From the NCBI GenBank assembly GCA_002325785.1, contig DCSU01000064.1:1-17883 (forward strand): a stretch of DNA of 17,883 nt, given 5' to 3'. The notes below the pieces were generated by a model. That model had not been told where the DNA came from, did not search any database, and was given only the letters and a program-made list of their open reading frames with translations. Position numbers and translations under genes: made by a program. Source of the DNA: Bacteroidales bacterium UBA1458 (GTDB lineage Bacteria; Bacteroidota; Bacteroidia; Bacteroidales; VadinHA17). The stretch's first letter is position 1. Each line of letters begins with the position of its first letter. Below are positions 6,814-13,240 of the stretch, piece by piece.

Positions 6814-7767
6814 ATGAAAGAAGTAGTTGCCGGAGTAGACATTGGCGGTACAAACACCAAGATAGGCTTTGTTGATGCGCAGGGGGCTATTCTCGCCGAG
6901 GGCGGACTCCCTACTGCTGATTATGAACTGGCAGAGCATTTTGTTACTGCCCTTGACAGTAAGATCAGGGAGATGATGACAGGTCATAAAGATCTGAAAA
7001 TTATAGGTATAGGTATAGGGGCCCCAAATGCCAATTTCAACAAGGGTACCATTGAGCTGGCCACCAATCTCAACTGGAAGGGGATAGTCCCCCTCGTGGA
7101 GATGACGGAACGGCAGACCGGACTGAAAGCACGCATCACCAATGATGCCAATGCTGCCGCCCTGGGTGAGATGATATTCGGCGCGGCAAAAGGGGTAAAG
7201 GATTTTATCATCCTCACACTAGGCACAGGACTCGGCAGTGGCATCGTCATAGACGGCGAGGTTGTCTGCGGTCATACCGGCTTCGCCGGTGAGCTGGGTC
7301 ACATGATAATGGTCGAAGGTGGACGGGAGTGCGGCTGCGGCCGCCGCGGCTGCCTCGAGACCTATGCTTCGGCGACGGGACTGGTGCGTACCGTATTGGA
7401 ACTGCTCAGCGACAGCCGTGAGGAGAGCGTGCTCCGAGATATGAAGAGCAGCGAGATCACCTCACGCATGGTGTCTGAGGCTGCGGCGGCCGGCGATGAC
7501 ATTGCCGTGGAAGCTCTCGACCGTACAGCACACATGATAGCTCTTGGCATAGCCAACTCAGTCATCTTCTCCAGCCCTGAAAAGATATTCCTCTTCGGCG
7601 GACTGGCGCAGGCAGGCGCCGCCATTATTGAACCGGTGCGGAAGTACGCAGACGAACTGGTACAGCCCATATTCCGGGGTACATTCACCGTGATGCCGTC
7701 GGGACTGCCCGAAGCCCGCGCAGCCATCCTGGGCGCCTCGGCACTCATCTGGAAAGATGCTAATTAG
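6814..7767 (+). CDS. ROK family sugar kinase (copy 1)
   Basis: ROK kinases phosphorylate hexoses such as glucose, mannose, N-acetylmannosamine, GlcNAc or glucosamine with ATP. The 317-residue protein has no N-terminal helix-turn-helix, so it is a kinase and not a repressor. Motifs are the phosphate loop DIGGTNTKIG (9-18), the catalytic Asp111 in ITNDANAAALGE, a second ATP loop LTLGTGLGSG (134-143), and GELGH (159-163) with the zinc-binding His163. The zinc cysteine motif CGCGRRGCLE (173-182) is intact, with Cys173, Cys175 and Cys180. It follows the GH125 gene by 11 bases and is a full-length paralogue of the kinase at 11799. The substrate cannot be read from the sequence; mannose, GlcNAc and glucosamine are the contextual candidates. 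Confidence 0.92.
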   Translation: MKEVVAGVDIGGTNTKIGFVDAQGAILAEGGLPTADYELAEHFVTALDSKIREMMTGHKDLKIIGIGIGAPNANFNKGTIELATNLNWKGIVPLVEMTERQTGLKARITNDANAAALGEMIFGAAKGVKDFIILTLGTGLGSGIVIDGEVVCGHTGFAGELGHMIMVEGGRECGCGRRGCLETYASATGLVRTVLELLSDSREESVLRDMKSSEITSRMVSEAAAAGDDIAVEALDRTAHMIALGIANSVIFSSPEKIFLFGGLAQAGAAIIEPVRKYADELVQPIFRGTFTVMPSGLPEARAAILGASALIWKDAN

Positions 7768-7780
7768 TATTGACTCCCAA

Positions 7781-7795
7781 TACCGTGACACGGTA
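7781..7795. promoter_or_regulatory. 15-bp perfect palindrome, possible operator
   Basis: TACCGTG-A-CACGGTA is a perfect inverted repeat with 7-bp arms around a single base. It lies in the 95-base gap between the ROK kinase and the CBM9-like gene. The compact symmetric form suits a dimeric regulator site better than a terminator, since no U-tract follows and folding as a hairpin would leave only about 5 bp. The regulator is unknown. A second small inverted repeat, CTGGC-ACCG-GCCAG, lies at 7805-7818. Confidence 0.4.
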
Positions 7796-7862
7796 CAGGC
7801 ATTGCTGGCACCGGCCAGTTGCGGCAGGAATTCATTGTTTTGTAATACATAATACCAGACAG

Positions 7863-8516
7863 ATGCAAACCATAGAGGTCAGCAGACTTAACAGCGAAAA
7901 AAGCAGCCCGCCCATGGCGGAGGTTTCAGCCAGGCTCGATGAGCTTGGCGAAGGTCATGCCATAGGAACCGTTAACTGGGAATCATTCTCTTACAGGCCT
8001 GAAGTTAAGTTCAATATTGCATACGGCGACAGCGAGATTTTTATAAAGTATTATGTCAGGGAGGCTCACACCAAGGCTGAGAAGAGCCGCACTAACGAGA
8101 TGGTATGCGAGGACTCCTGCGTGGAGTTCTTTGTCTCACCTGCTGATGATGGCATCTACTACAATTTTGAGTTCAACCCTATTGGAACTGCGCTCATGGG
8201 TTCCGGCCACGGCCGGCATGACAGCGCCAGGACCGATGCCGCCGTTGTTGATGGCATTCGCCGCCTCACAACCATGGGCCACGAGCCGTTCGCAGAGATC
8301 AGCGGCGACATACACTGGTCCCTGACACTGGCCATCCCGCTGACCACCTTCTTTCATCATAAGGTCGACAGCCTGGCTGGCAGGAGCTTCAGGGCCAATT
8401 TCTACAAGTGCGGCGACAAGCTGAGCAATCCTCATTTTGTGACATGGAACCCGGTGGGCACCGAAAAACCAGATTACCACCGGCCGGAGTATTTTGGAGT
8501 ACTGATATTCATATAA
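7863..8516 (+). CDS. CBM9-like carbohydrate-binding protein
   Basis: The 217-residue protein resembles the CBM9-type carbohydrate-binding domain found as stand-alone proteins in Bacteroidota. Typical blocks are CEDSCVEFFVSP (82-93), the YYNFEFNPIG strand (99-108) and the C-terminal signature WNPVGTEKPDYHRPEYFG (195-212). The start is set at the ATG at 7863. The frame stays open back to 7770, but those 31 extra residues are basic, contain His and Cys, lack a signal-peptide pattern, and would be encoded by the spacer carrying the palindrome. No signal peptide is seen with either start, which is odd for a sugar-binding domain and leaves its location unclear. It ends a group with GH125 and a ROK kinase. 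The exact ligand is unknown. Confidence 0.8.
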   Translation: MQTIEVSRLNSEKSSPPMAEVSARLDELGEGHAIGTVNWESFSYRPEVKFNIAYGDSEIFIKYYVREAHTKAEKSRTNEMVCEDSCVEFFVSPADDGIYYNFEFNPIGTALMGSGHGRHDSARTDAAVVDGIRRLTTMGHEPFAEISGDIHWSLTLAIPLTTFFHHKVDSLAGRSFRANFYKCGDKLSNPHFVTWNPVGTEKPDYHRPEYFGVLIFI

Positions 8517-8539
8517 ATGATTTAAGAACAAGGAATGAT

Positions 8540-8567
8540 GATTTAGGATTTAGGAAGTAGGTTTAGT
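8540..8567. repeat. Short heptad tandem repeat, GATTTAG type
   Basis: GATTTAG, GATTTAG, GAAGTAG and GTTTAGT follow one another in 7-bp phase in the spacer after the CBM9-like gene. The unit differs from the AAATCGC array that begins about 25 bases further on. Only two copies are exact. Confidence 0.6.
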
Positions 8568-8592
8568 AGACGAGATTTCTGGCCAATATTAA

Positions 8593-8644
8593 AAGTCGCA
8601 AATCGCAAATCAATCAACATCGCAAATCGCAACGCGCCAATCGA
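8593..8644. repeat. Degenerate AAATCGC heptad repeats
   Basis: Copies related to AAATCGC begin at 8593 (AAGTCGC), 8600 (exact), 8607 (decayed), 8617 (ACATCGC), 8624 (exact), 8631 and 8638 (decayed). One 3-base phase shift lies in the middle. The tract looks like an older, partly decayed part of the perfect array that starts at 8662, separated from it by an A/T-rich stretch of 17 bases. Confidence 0.7.
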
Positions 8645-8661
8645 AATTTTTAAATAAATAT

Positions 8662-8691
8662 AAATCGCAAATCGCAAATCGCAAATCGCAA
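8662..8691. repeat. Perfect AAATCGC heptad array abutting a start codon
   Basis: Four exact AAATCGC copies (8662, 8669, 8676, 8683) are followed by AA, and the next A begins the ATG of the phosphofructokinase gene. The array therefore forms the whole immediate leader where a ribosome binding site would be. Loss or gain of units would change the leader by 7 bases without touching the start codon. Confidence 0.9.
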
Positions 8692-9897
8692 ATGATTAAA
8701 GGGAATGCAATCATCGGCCAGTCCGGCGGTCCGACATCAGTAATAAATTCAAGCCTCGCAGGAGTGATCACCGCAGCCAAAGCATCAGGCATAATATCAG
8801 GCGTTTACGGCATGAACTACGGCATTGAGGGGTTCATGAATGAGTGGCTCTTCAACCTCGGGGCACAGCCTGATGACATCATCCAGGGCCTGCGCCGTAC
8901 TCCTTCATCTGCCCTCGGATCATCGCGCCACAAGCTCAAGGAGGAAGACTTTCCGAAGATTCTCTCAGTACTTGAGAAGTACGATATCAGGTACTTTTTC
9001 CTGATAGGAGGAAATGACACCATGGATACCATCAACAGGGTTGAAGCCTACTGCCGCGATAAAGGTTACGAGCTCACCGGGATTGGTATTCCGAAGACCG
9101 TCGATAATGACCTTTTCGGAACAGACCACACCCCGGGCTTCGCCTCGGCGGCATGGTCGAACACCCTCAATGTGATGCAGGCCGGGATGCTGGCACGAGA
9201 CATGAAGAAGGTAGATCAGTTTACAGTTTACCAGACCATCGGCCGTGATGCGGGATGGCTCGCCGCTGCAACGGCCATGGCAAAACGGGAAGAGGACGAC
9301 GCTCCTCACCTGATATATACTCCCGAGCACCATTTTGTGAGGGAGCAGTTCCTCGCTGACGCTGACCAGTGCATCCGTAGATACGGCTGGGTCTCGGTTG
9401 TATGCGGAGAGGGGATCAAATATGCTGACGGCACTCCTGTAAGTGAATCAGTGGTGAAGGATAAGTTCAGCAACACTGAGTTCGGTGCCATGGGCGGGGC
9501 CAGCGTGGCACTGGCACTTCACCGCATGATCACATCGGAGTTCGGACTCAGGGGTGAGTTCCAGATAACCGAGTCGCTGATCATGAGCGATTACGTCAGG
9601 TCGCTGCCAGTAGACCTCGATGAGGCATACAGGTGCGGCGTTGAGGCTGTACGGATGGCAGAGAGAGGGGAGTCGGGGTACATGGTAAGCATTAACAGGG
9701 TCTCCGATGATCCCTATGAGGTGACATTCGGCAAGGTGCCCCTCCACGAGGTGGCGGTGTCAGCCAGGCCCATGCCTGGTGAGTACTTCAACGCCGCCGG
9801 TAACTTCGTCTCTGACGCTTTTATGAAATATATGAGGCCGCTGACCGGTGACATGCCCGACTTTGTCAGGCTAAAAAAGATTATGGTATTAAAATAA
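8692..9897 (+). CDS. pfp: Diphosphate-dependent 6-phosphofructokinase
   Basis: The enzyme phosphorylates fructose-6-phosphate to fructose-1,6-bisphosphate, and the sequence points to pyrophosphate rather than ATP as donor. QSGGPTSVINSSL (10-22) is the phosphofructokinase N-terminal block. GGNDT (106-110) puts Asp109 where ATP enzymes have Gly104 (E. coli numbering), and PKTVDND (134-140) puts Lys135 where ATP enzymes have Gly124. Both substitutions are the known markers of PPi use. Asp138 is the catalytic base position. QTIGRDAGWLAA (181-192) is also typical. At 401 residues it is of the shorter PPi type. The reaction is reversible in this family, so it can serve glycolysis or gluconeogenesis. 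It is the first gene of a group with a PIG-L deacetylase (11-base gap) and a SIS protein. The start follows directly on a heptad repeat array. Confidence 0.93.
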   Translation: MIKGNAIIGQSGGPTSVINSSLAGVITAAKASGIISGVYGMNYGIEGFMNEWLFNLGAQPDDIIQGLRRTPSSALGSSRHKLKEEDFPKILSVLEKYDIRYFFLIGGNDTMDTINRVEAYCRDKGYELTGIGIPKTVDNDLFGTDHTPGFASAAWSNTLNVMQAGMLARDMKKVDQFTVYQTIGRDAGWLAAATAMAKREEDDAPHLIYTPEHHFVREQFLADADQCIRRYGWVSVVCGEGIKYADGTPVSESVVKDKFSNTEFGAMGGASVALALHRMITSEFGLRGEFQITESLIMSDYVRSLPVDLDEAYRCGVEAVRMAERGESGYMVSINRVSDDPYEVTFGKVPLHEVAVSARPMPGEYFNAAGNFVSDAFMKYMRPLTGDMPDFVRLKKIMVLK

Positions 9898-9908
9898 AAC
9901 TGAAGATA

Positions 9909-10676
9909 ATGGCAACTGAATTCAACAAAGTGGCTCTCTCCATCAATGCTCATCCCGATGATGCTGAGGCATGGAACGCAGGGGTGCTCAAGCTCCTGCA
10001 TGACAAGGGATACCGGATCGTTATTGCCACCATGACCGGTGGCGATCTGGGCGGATGCAACATGAGCATGGAGGAGACGGCACGTGTTCGCTATGAGGAG
10101 GCTAAAGCCGCCGCCGCCGTCCTGGACGCCGAATACTATACAATGGGAGGCACTGACGGCTCACTCTATGACACCCGGGAGCTCCGGCTGAAGACGATCT
10201 CGCTGATGCGCAGGGTGCGTGCAGGCATCGTCTTTACACACCTGCCAAACGACTATCACCCTGACCACCGTGCCACAGCCGCCATAGTTGAGGCGGCGGC
10301 AATGGTAGCCTCCCTTGACCCGGTACCGGTGCCTGAGAAGCCGCTGGAGGTCACCCCGCTGCTCTATCACTCCTCCCCCCTGACGCTAAGTGACCCCCTG
10401 GGTTCACAGATAATCCCGCCTCACTTTTTCGTTGACGTAACCAGCGCGGTGCAGACGAAGATCGAAATGCTGAGCAAGCACGTCTCACAACTCGAGCTGA
10501 TGAAGCACATGCACAAGATTGACGATTTCTTTGGCTATGTGCTTGAGGGGAATAAGAACTACGGTAAGATGGCAGGGGTAGAGTATGCCGAGGTGTACTG
10601 GCAGCACCTTGGGGGTGGCTTTCAGAAAGACCCTCAGATACAGCGTGACCTGAAAGAATTCATCGTTAAACATTAA
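9909..10676 (+). CDS. PIG-L (LmbE) family deacetylase
   Basis: PIG-L family enzymes are zinc-dependent deacetylases of N-acetylglucosamine-containing small molecules. The 255-residue protein shows AHPDDAE (14-20) with His15 and Asp18 as zinc ligands and Asp17 as probable base, and NDYHPDHRA (114-122) with His120 as the third ligand. No signal peptide or membrane segment is seen, so it acts in the cytosol. It lies 11 bases after PPi-phosphofructokinase and 10 bases before a SIS-domain gene, so the three form a tight operon. That context favours deacetylation of GlcNAc or a small chito-oligosaccharide for catabolism, as in the archaeal Dac enzyme. The bacillithiol enzyme BshB is the main alternative, but the residues after HPDDAE (AWNAG) do not look like BshB1. 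The substrate is inferred. Confidence 0.88.
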   Translation: MATEFNKVALSINAHPDDAEAWNAGVLKLLHDKGYRIVIATMTGGDLGGCNMSMEETARVRYEEAKAAAAVLDAEYYTMGGTDGSLYDTRELRLKTISLMRRVRAGIVFTHLPNDYHPDHRATAAIVEAAAMVASLDPVPVPEKPLEVTPLLYHSSPLTLSDPLGSQIIPPHFFVDVTSAVQTKIEMLSKHVSQLELMKHMHKIDDFFGYVLEGNKNYGKMAGVEYAEVYWQHLGGGFQKDPQIQRDLKEFIVKH

Positions 10677-10686
10677 ATTAACCGAT

Positions 10687-11703
10687 ATGAATCTGACTGA
10701 AAAGAAGTACAGCAAGTATGCGCTGGTGCGCGAAATGATGGAGACACCCGGTATCATCAGGTCATTCAGACCTGAAGTGTCCGCACCTTTCCTGAAGGCC
10801 TTCCAGTCGAAGAAGGGACTCTTCCTGACAGGGGAAGGCAGCAGCAGGCTGTTTCCTGCAAAAAGAACAATTTTCTCATCGTTCAGGAAGGACTTCCTCA
10901 TGCCGGTGATGACAGAGGGCTGCACCCAGTCGCTGGAGTACAATCTCAAAGATTTTGTGGTCTTTGCCGCCTCTAACTCAGGACAGACAAAAGAGGTTAT
11001 CCGCCTGGTCTCCGCCCTGAAAAAGAAGAAGCACAATGCTGTCTTCGGGCTGACAGCCAATGTCAATACCAAGCTTGAGGAGATGGTTGATGCTGCCCAT
11101 GTACTCAAATGCGGCAAGGAGAACGCCGTGGCCGCAACCAAGTCGGTGATTGAACAGGCGCTCTTCTACGACTCACTCATGCGTCATCTCCGGGGCGAGA
11201 AGATGACAGGCCTGAAGAAGGCTGCTGATCAGATTGAGGAGGTGCTGACGGCCCGGATAGACAAGAAGATCATTAAGATGGTTGCCAATGCCGACATGAT
11301 ATATTTCGCAGGACGGGATAATGGCGTTGCTGCAGAACTGGCCCTGAAGACCAATGAGATCACCCGCAAGAAGTCCGCGTTCCTCGAGGGGACTTTCGCC
11401 CTGCATGGGATAGAGGAGGTGATGAATAAGAATGAGGTCCTCATATGGGTTGACCCGTTTGAACATGACCACGACAAGTTCATGGAGTGCATAGTGAAGG
11501 GGGCAGAGGTCAATGTCATCGCGATAGCAAAAGAAAAGACCATCTTCCCGACTATTATCATTCCTGACGGAGGAGATTATGCTGAGTATCTCCAGCTTGC
11601 CGCCGGGTGGAACATACTGGTTGACACAGGGATCGCCCTGAAGATTGATCCTGACCATCCTCGGAGGGCCAGGAAGGTGGGGAATGAATATGTTCCCGCC
11701 TAA
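10687..11703 (+). CDS. Double SIS-domain protein, probable amino-sugar-6-phosphate deaminase/isomerase
   Basis: The 338-residue protein contains two SIS domains, as in the isomerase half of GlmS, AgaS and the SIS-type glucosamine-6-phosphate deaminases. Domain 1 has GEGSS (49-53), ASNSGQT (95-101) and ENAVAATKS (145-153). Domain 2 has AGRDNGVAAELALKTNE (208-224), with Glu217 and Lys221 in the GlmS-like helix, and FALHG (237-241), where His240 matches the sugar ring-opening His504 of GlmS. There is no glutaminase domain, so it cannot be GlmS itself. It lies 10 bases after a PIG-L deacetylase. The best contextual role is glucosamine-6-phosphate to fructose-6-phosphate plus ammonia, like archaeal GlmD or NagB-II. 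Fructosamine deglycase or an AgaS-type activity remain possible. Confidence 0.85.
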   Translation: MNLTEKKYSKYALVREMMETPGIIRSFRPEVSAPFLKAFQSKKGLFLTGEGSSRLFPAKRTIFSSFRKDFLMPVMTEGCTQSLEYNLKDFVVFAASNSGQTKEVIRLVSALKKKKHNAVFGLTANVNTKLEEMVDAAHVLKCGKENAVAATKSVIEQALFYDSLMRHLRGEKMTGLKKAADQIEEVLTARIDKKIIKMVANADMIYFAGRDNGVAAELALKTNEITRKKSAFLEGTFALHGIEEVMNKNEVLIWVDPFEHDHDKFMECIVKGAEVNVIAIAKEKTIFPTIIIPDGGDYAEYLQLAAGWNILVDTGIALKIDPDHPRRARKVGNEYVPA

Positions 11704-11798
11704 GAAGAGAGATGAGCCTCCTGCCCCGGCAGACATTTATTTTCACCCTTTAGTTCTAAACATTATATTTACGTTTAGTTTAACTCTAATTCTAACCC

Positions 11799-12776
11799 AT
11801 GCATAAGGAAAAGGTAGTCGTCGGCATAGATATCGGAGGCACCAACACCGTCTTTGGCTTTGTTGACAGGACAGGGAAAATCCTGGCGGAGGATCATATC
11901 ACCACCAATCACTATGATGAGCCGGAGGTGTTCGTTGCCGCGCTGTATGAGAAGATGATGATCACTGCAGCCAGAATTGGCAGGGAGGTAGAGATACTTG
12001 GTTTTGGCATCGGGGCACCCATGGGCAACATCAACAAAGGCACCATTGAGTACCCGGCTGATCTACCGTGGAAGGGTATTATACCGCTGGCAGACATCTT
12101 TGCAAAGCACACATCTCTGCCGGTGCTGGTCACCAATGATGCCAACGCAGCGGCTGTAGGAGAGATGATCTACGGCGGCGCCAAGGGGATGAAAAACTTT
12201 GTGGTGATAACTCTCGGCACAGGACTTGGAAGCGGGTTTGTAGTCGACGGCAAGCTGGTATATGGCCATGACGGCTTTGCAGGTGAGATAGGTCACACCT
12301 CCATCAGGCCGGGAGTCTCAAACCGCGACTGCGGGTGCGGGCGCAAAGGATGCCTTGAGACCTATGTCTCAGCCACGGGACTGAAGAGGACAGTGCTGAA
12401 GATCATGGCTGACAGGCTTGAGGACAGTGAGCTGCGCCGTTTCAGCTTCGAGGAGCTCGACTCAAAGAAGATCTATGAGGCGGCGCGCCGGGGTGACCCT
12501 ATTGCCCTCGACGCGTTTGAACACACGGGCGCCATGCTGGGATACAAGCTGGCCGATGTGGTGGCACACACCAACCCCGAGGCAATTTTCCTCTTCGGAG
12601 GTTTGGCGCTGGCGAAGGAGCTGATCTTTGAACCGGCAAAAGAGCATATGGAAAAGAACCTGCTCTATATATACCGCGACAAGGTGAAGTTGCTGCCTTC
12701 GGAGCTGAGCACGCAGAACGCCGCAGTGCTTGGTGCAAGCTCCCTGGTCTGGTCTGAGATGGATCAGAAGCGGTAA
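11799..12776 (+). CDS. ROK family sugar kinase (copy 2)
   Basis: This 325-residue ROK kinase is a full-length paralogue of the one at 6814. It has DIGGTNTVFG (11-20), catalytic Asp114 in VTNDANAAAVGE, ITLGTGLGSG (137-146), GEIGH (162-166) with zinc ligand His166, and CGCGRKGCLE (178-187) with Cys178, Cys180 and Cys185. No helix-turn-helix is present. It differs from copy 1 in the glycine-loop region (TNTVFG against TNTKIG) and has a slightly longer insert before the zinc motif (RPGVSNRDC), which may reflect another substrate. It follows the SIS gene after 95 bases. TATATTTA at 11764-11771 could be a weak -7 box. In this setting phosphorylation of glucosamine, GlcNAc or glucose is plausible, but specificity cannot be read. 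Confidence 0.92.
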   Translation: MHKEKVVVGIDIGGTNTVFGFVDRTGKILAEDHITTNHYDEPEVFVAALYEKMMITAARIGREVEILGFGIGAPMGNINKGTIEYPADLPWKGIIPLADIFAKHTSLPVLVTNDANAAAVGEMIYGGAKGMKNFVVITLGTGLGSGFVVDGKLVYGHDGFAGEIGHTSIRPGVSNRDCGCGRKGCLETYVSATGLKRTVLKIMADRLEDSELRRFSFEELDSKKIYEAARRGDPIALDAFEHTGAMLGYKLADVVAHTNPEAIFLFGGLALAKELIFEPAKEHMEKNLLYIYRDKVKLLPSELSTQNAAVLGASSLVWSEMDQKR

Positions 12777-12789
12777 TTTGAAAGAACAA

Positions 12790-13182
12790 ATGACCAACTA
12801 CAACCTGCCGGAGATGATGAGTTATATCATAGGTGCACTCTTTGCGGTGATTGTGTTCTCAATCGCATATGCCTATCTTAAACCTCACAAACTTCATCAC
12901 TCAAGGCCTCTTTCGACCCTCGCCCTCAAGGGGAGTTACCTGCTCTATCTGCTGGTGATGCTTATTGTCATCTACTTCGCCAGCCTTCGTGGAGGAGGCG
13001 TGAGCCAGGTGTTCGACGGCCCGGAATTCTTCATATTCCTGGCGGTCCTGTTTGTCCCAACGGCAGGCATCTTCTCACGGAAGATAACCCGTTTCAGCGC
13101 TAAGAGAGTAAGGTATAACCTGGTTTTTACCGCGGTGAATATTGTCATGGCCATAACTGTGCTTTTGCTTTACAGGCTATGA
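12790..13182 (+). CDS. Small membrane protein of unknown function
   Basis: The 130-residue protein has four hydrophobic segments, at about residues 9-29, 46-65, 78-95 and 109-128, joined by short loops. The loops after the first and third segments are rich in Lys, Arg and His, which suggests they face the cytosol. I recognise no family. The start is set at the ATG at 12790, 13 bases after the kinase stop. The frame is open back to 12730, but that part would overlap the kinase gene and lie within its conserved C-terminus. Possibly co-transcribed with the ROK kinase. Confidence 0.7.
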   Translation: MTNYNLPEMMSYIIGALFAVIVFSIAYAYLKPHKLHHSRPLSTLALKGSYLLYLLVMLIVIYFASLRGGGVSQVFDGPEFFIFLAVLFVPTAGIFSRKITRFSAKRVRYNLVFTAVNIVMAITVLLLYRL

Positions 13183-13212
13183 TTTGTCATCCGGTTAATA
13201 AGATTATATTTA
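13183..13212 (+). promoter_or_regulatory. Promoter of the acyl-CoA ligase gene
   Basis: TTTG at 13183-13186 is followed after 18 bases by TATATTTA at 13205-13212, which matches seven of the eight positions of the -7 box TAnnTTTG (counting the two free ones). The ATG is 28 bases downstream, with an A-rich leader. The -33 element begins right after the stop of the membrane protein. Confidence 0.5.
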
Positions 13213-13240
13213 CTATATAAAAAGAAAAAACTCCAAAATC

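Noticed and set aside
7770..7862. Upstream extension of the CBM9-like protein to 7770
   Set aside because: The 31 extra residues lack a signal peptide or family similarity and would be encoded by the palindrome-bearing spacer.
8593..8691. CRISPR array
   Set aside because: The units are only 7 bp and directly adjacent, without unique spacers, and no cas genes are present.
10485..11141. Minus-strand open frame of 218 codons across the deacetylase/SIS junction
   Set aside because: It is antisense to two genes with intact motifs and resembles no family; a by-product of codon use in the real genes.
11764..11771. TATATTTA as promoter of the second ROK kinase
   Set aside because: The last base differs from the consensus and no TTTG -33 element lies at a proper distance, so it is only mentioned and not called.
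12730..12789. Upstream extension of the small membrane protein to 12730
   Set aside because: It would overlap the end of the ROK kinase gene; the ATG at 12790 fits the gap and the first membrane segment.
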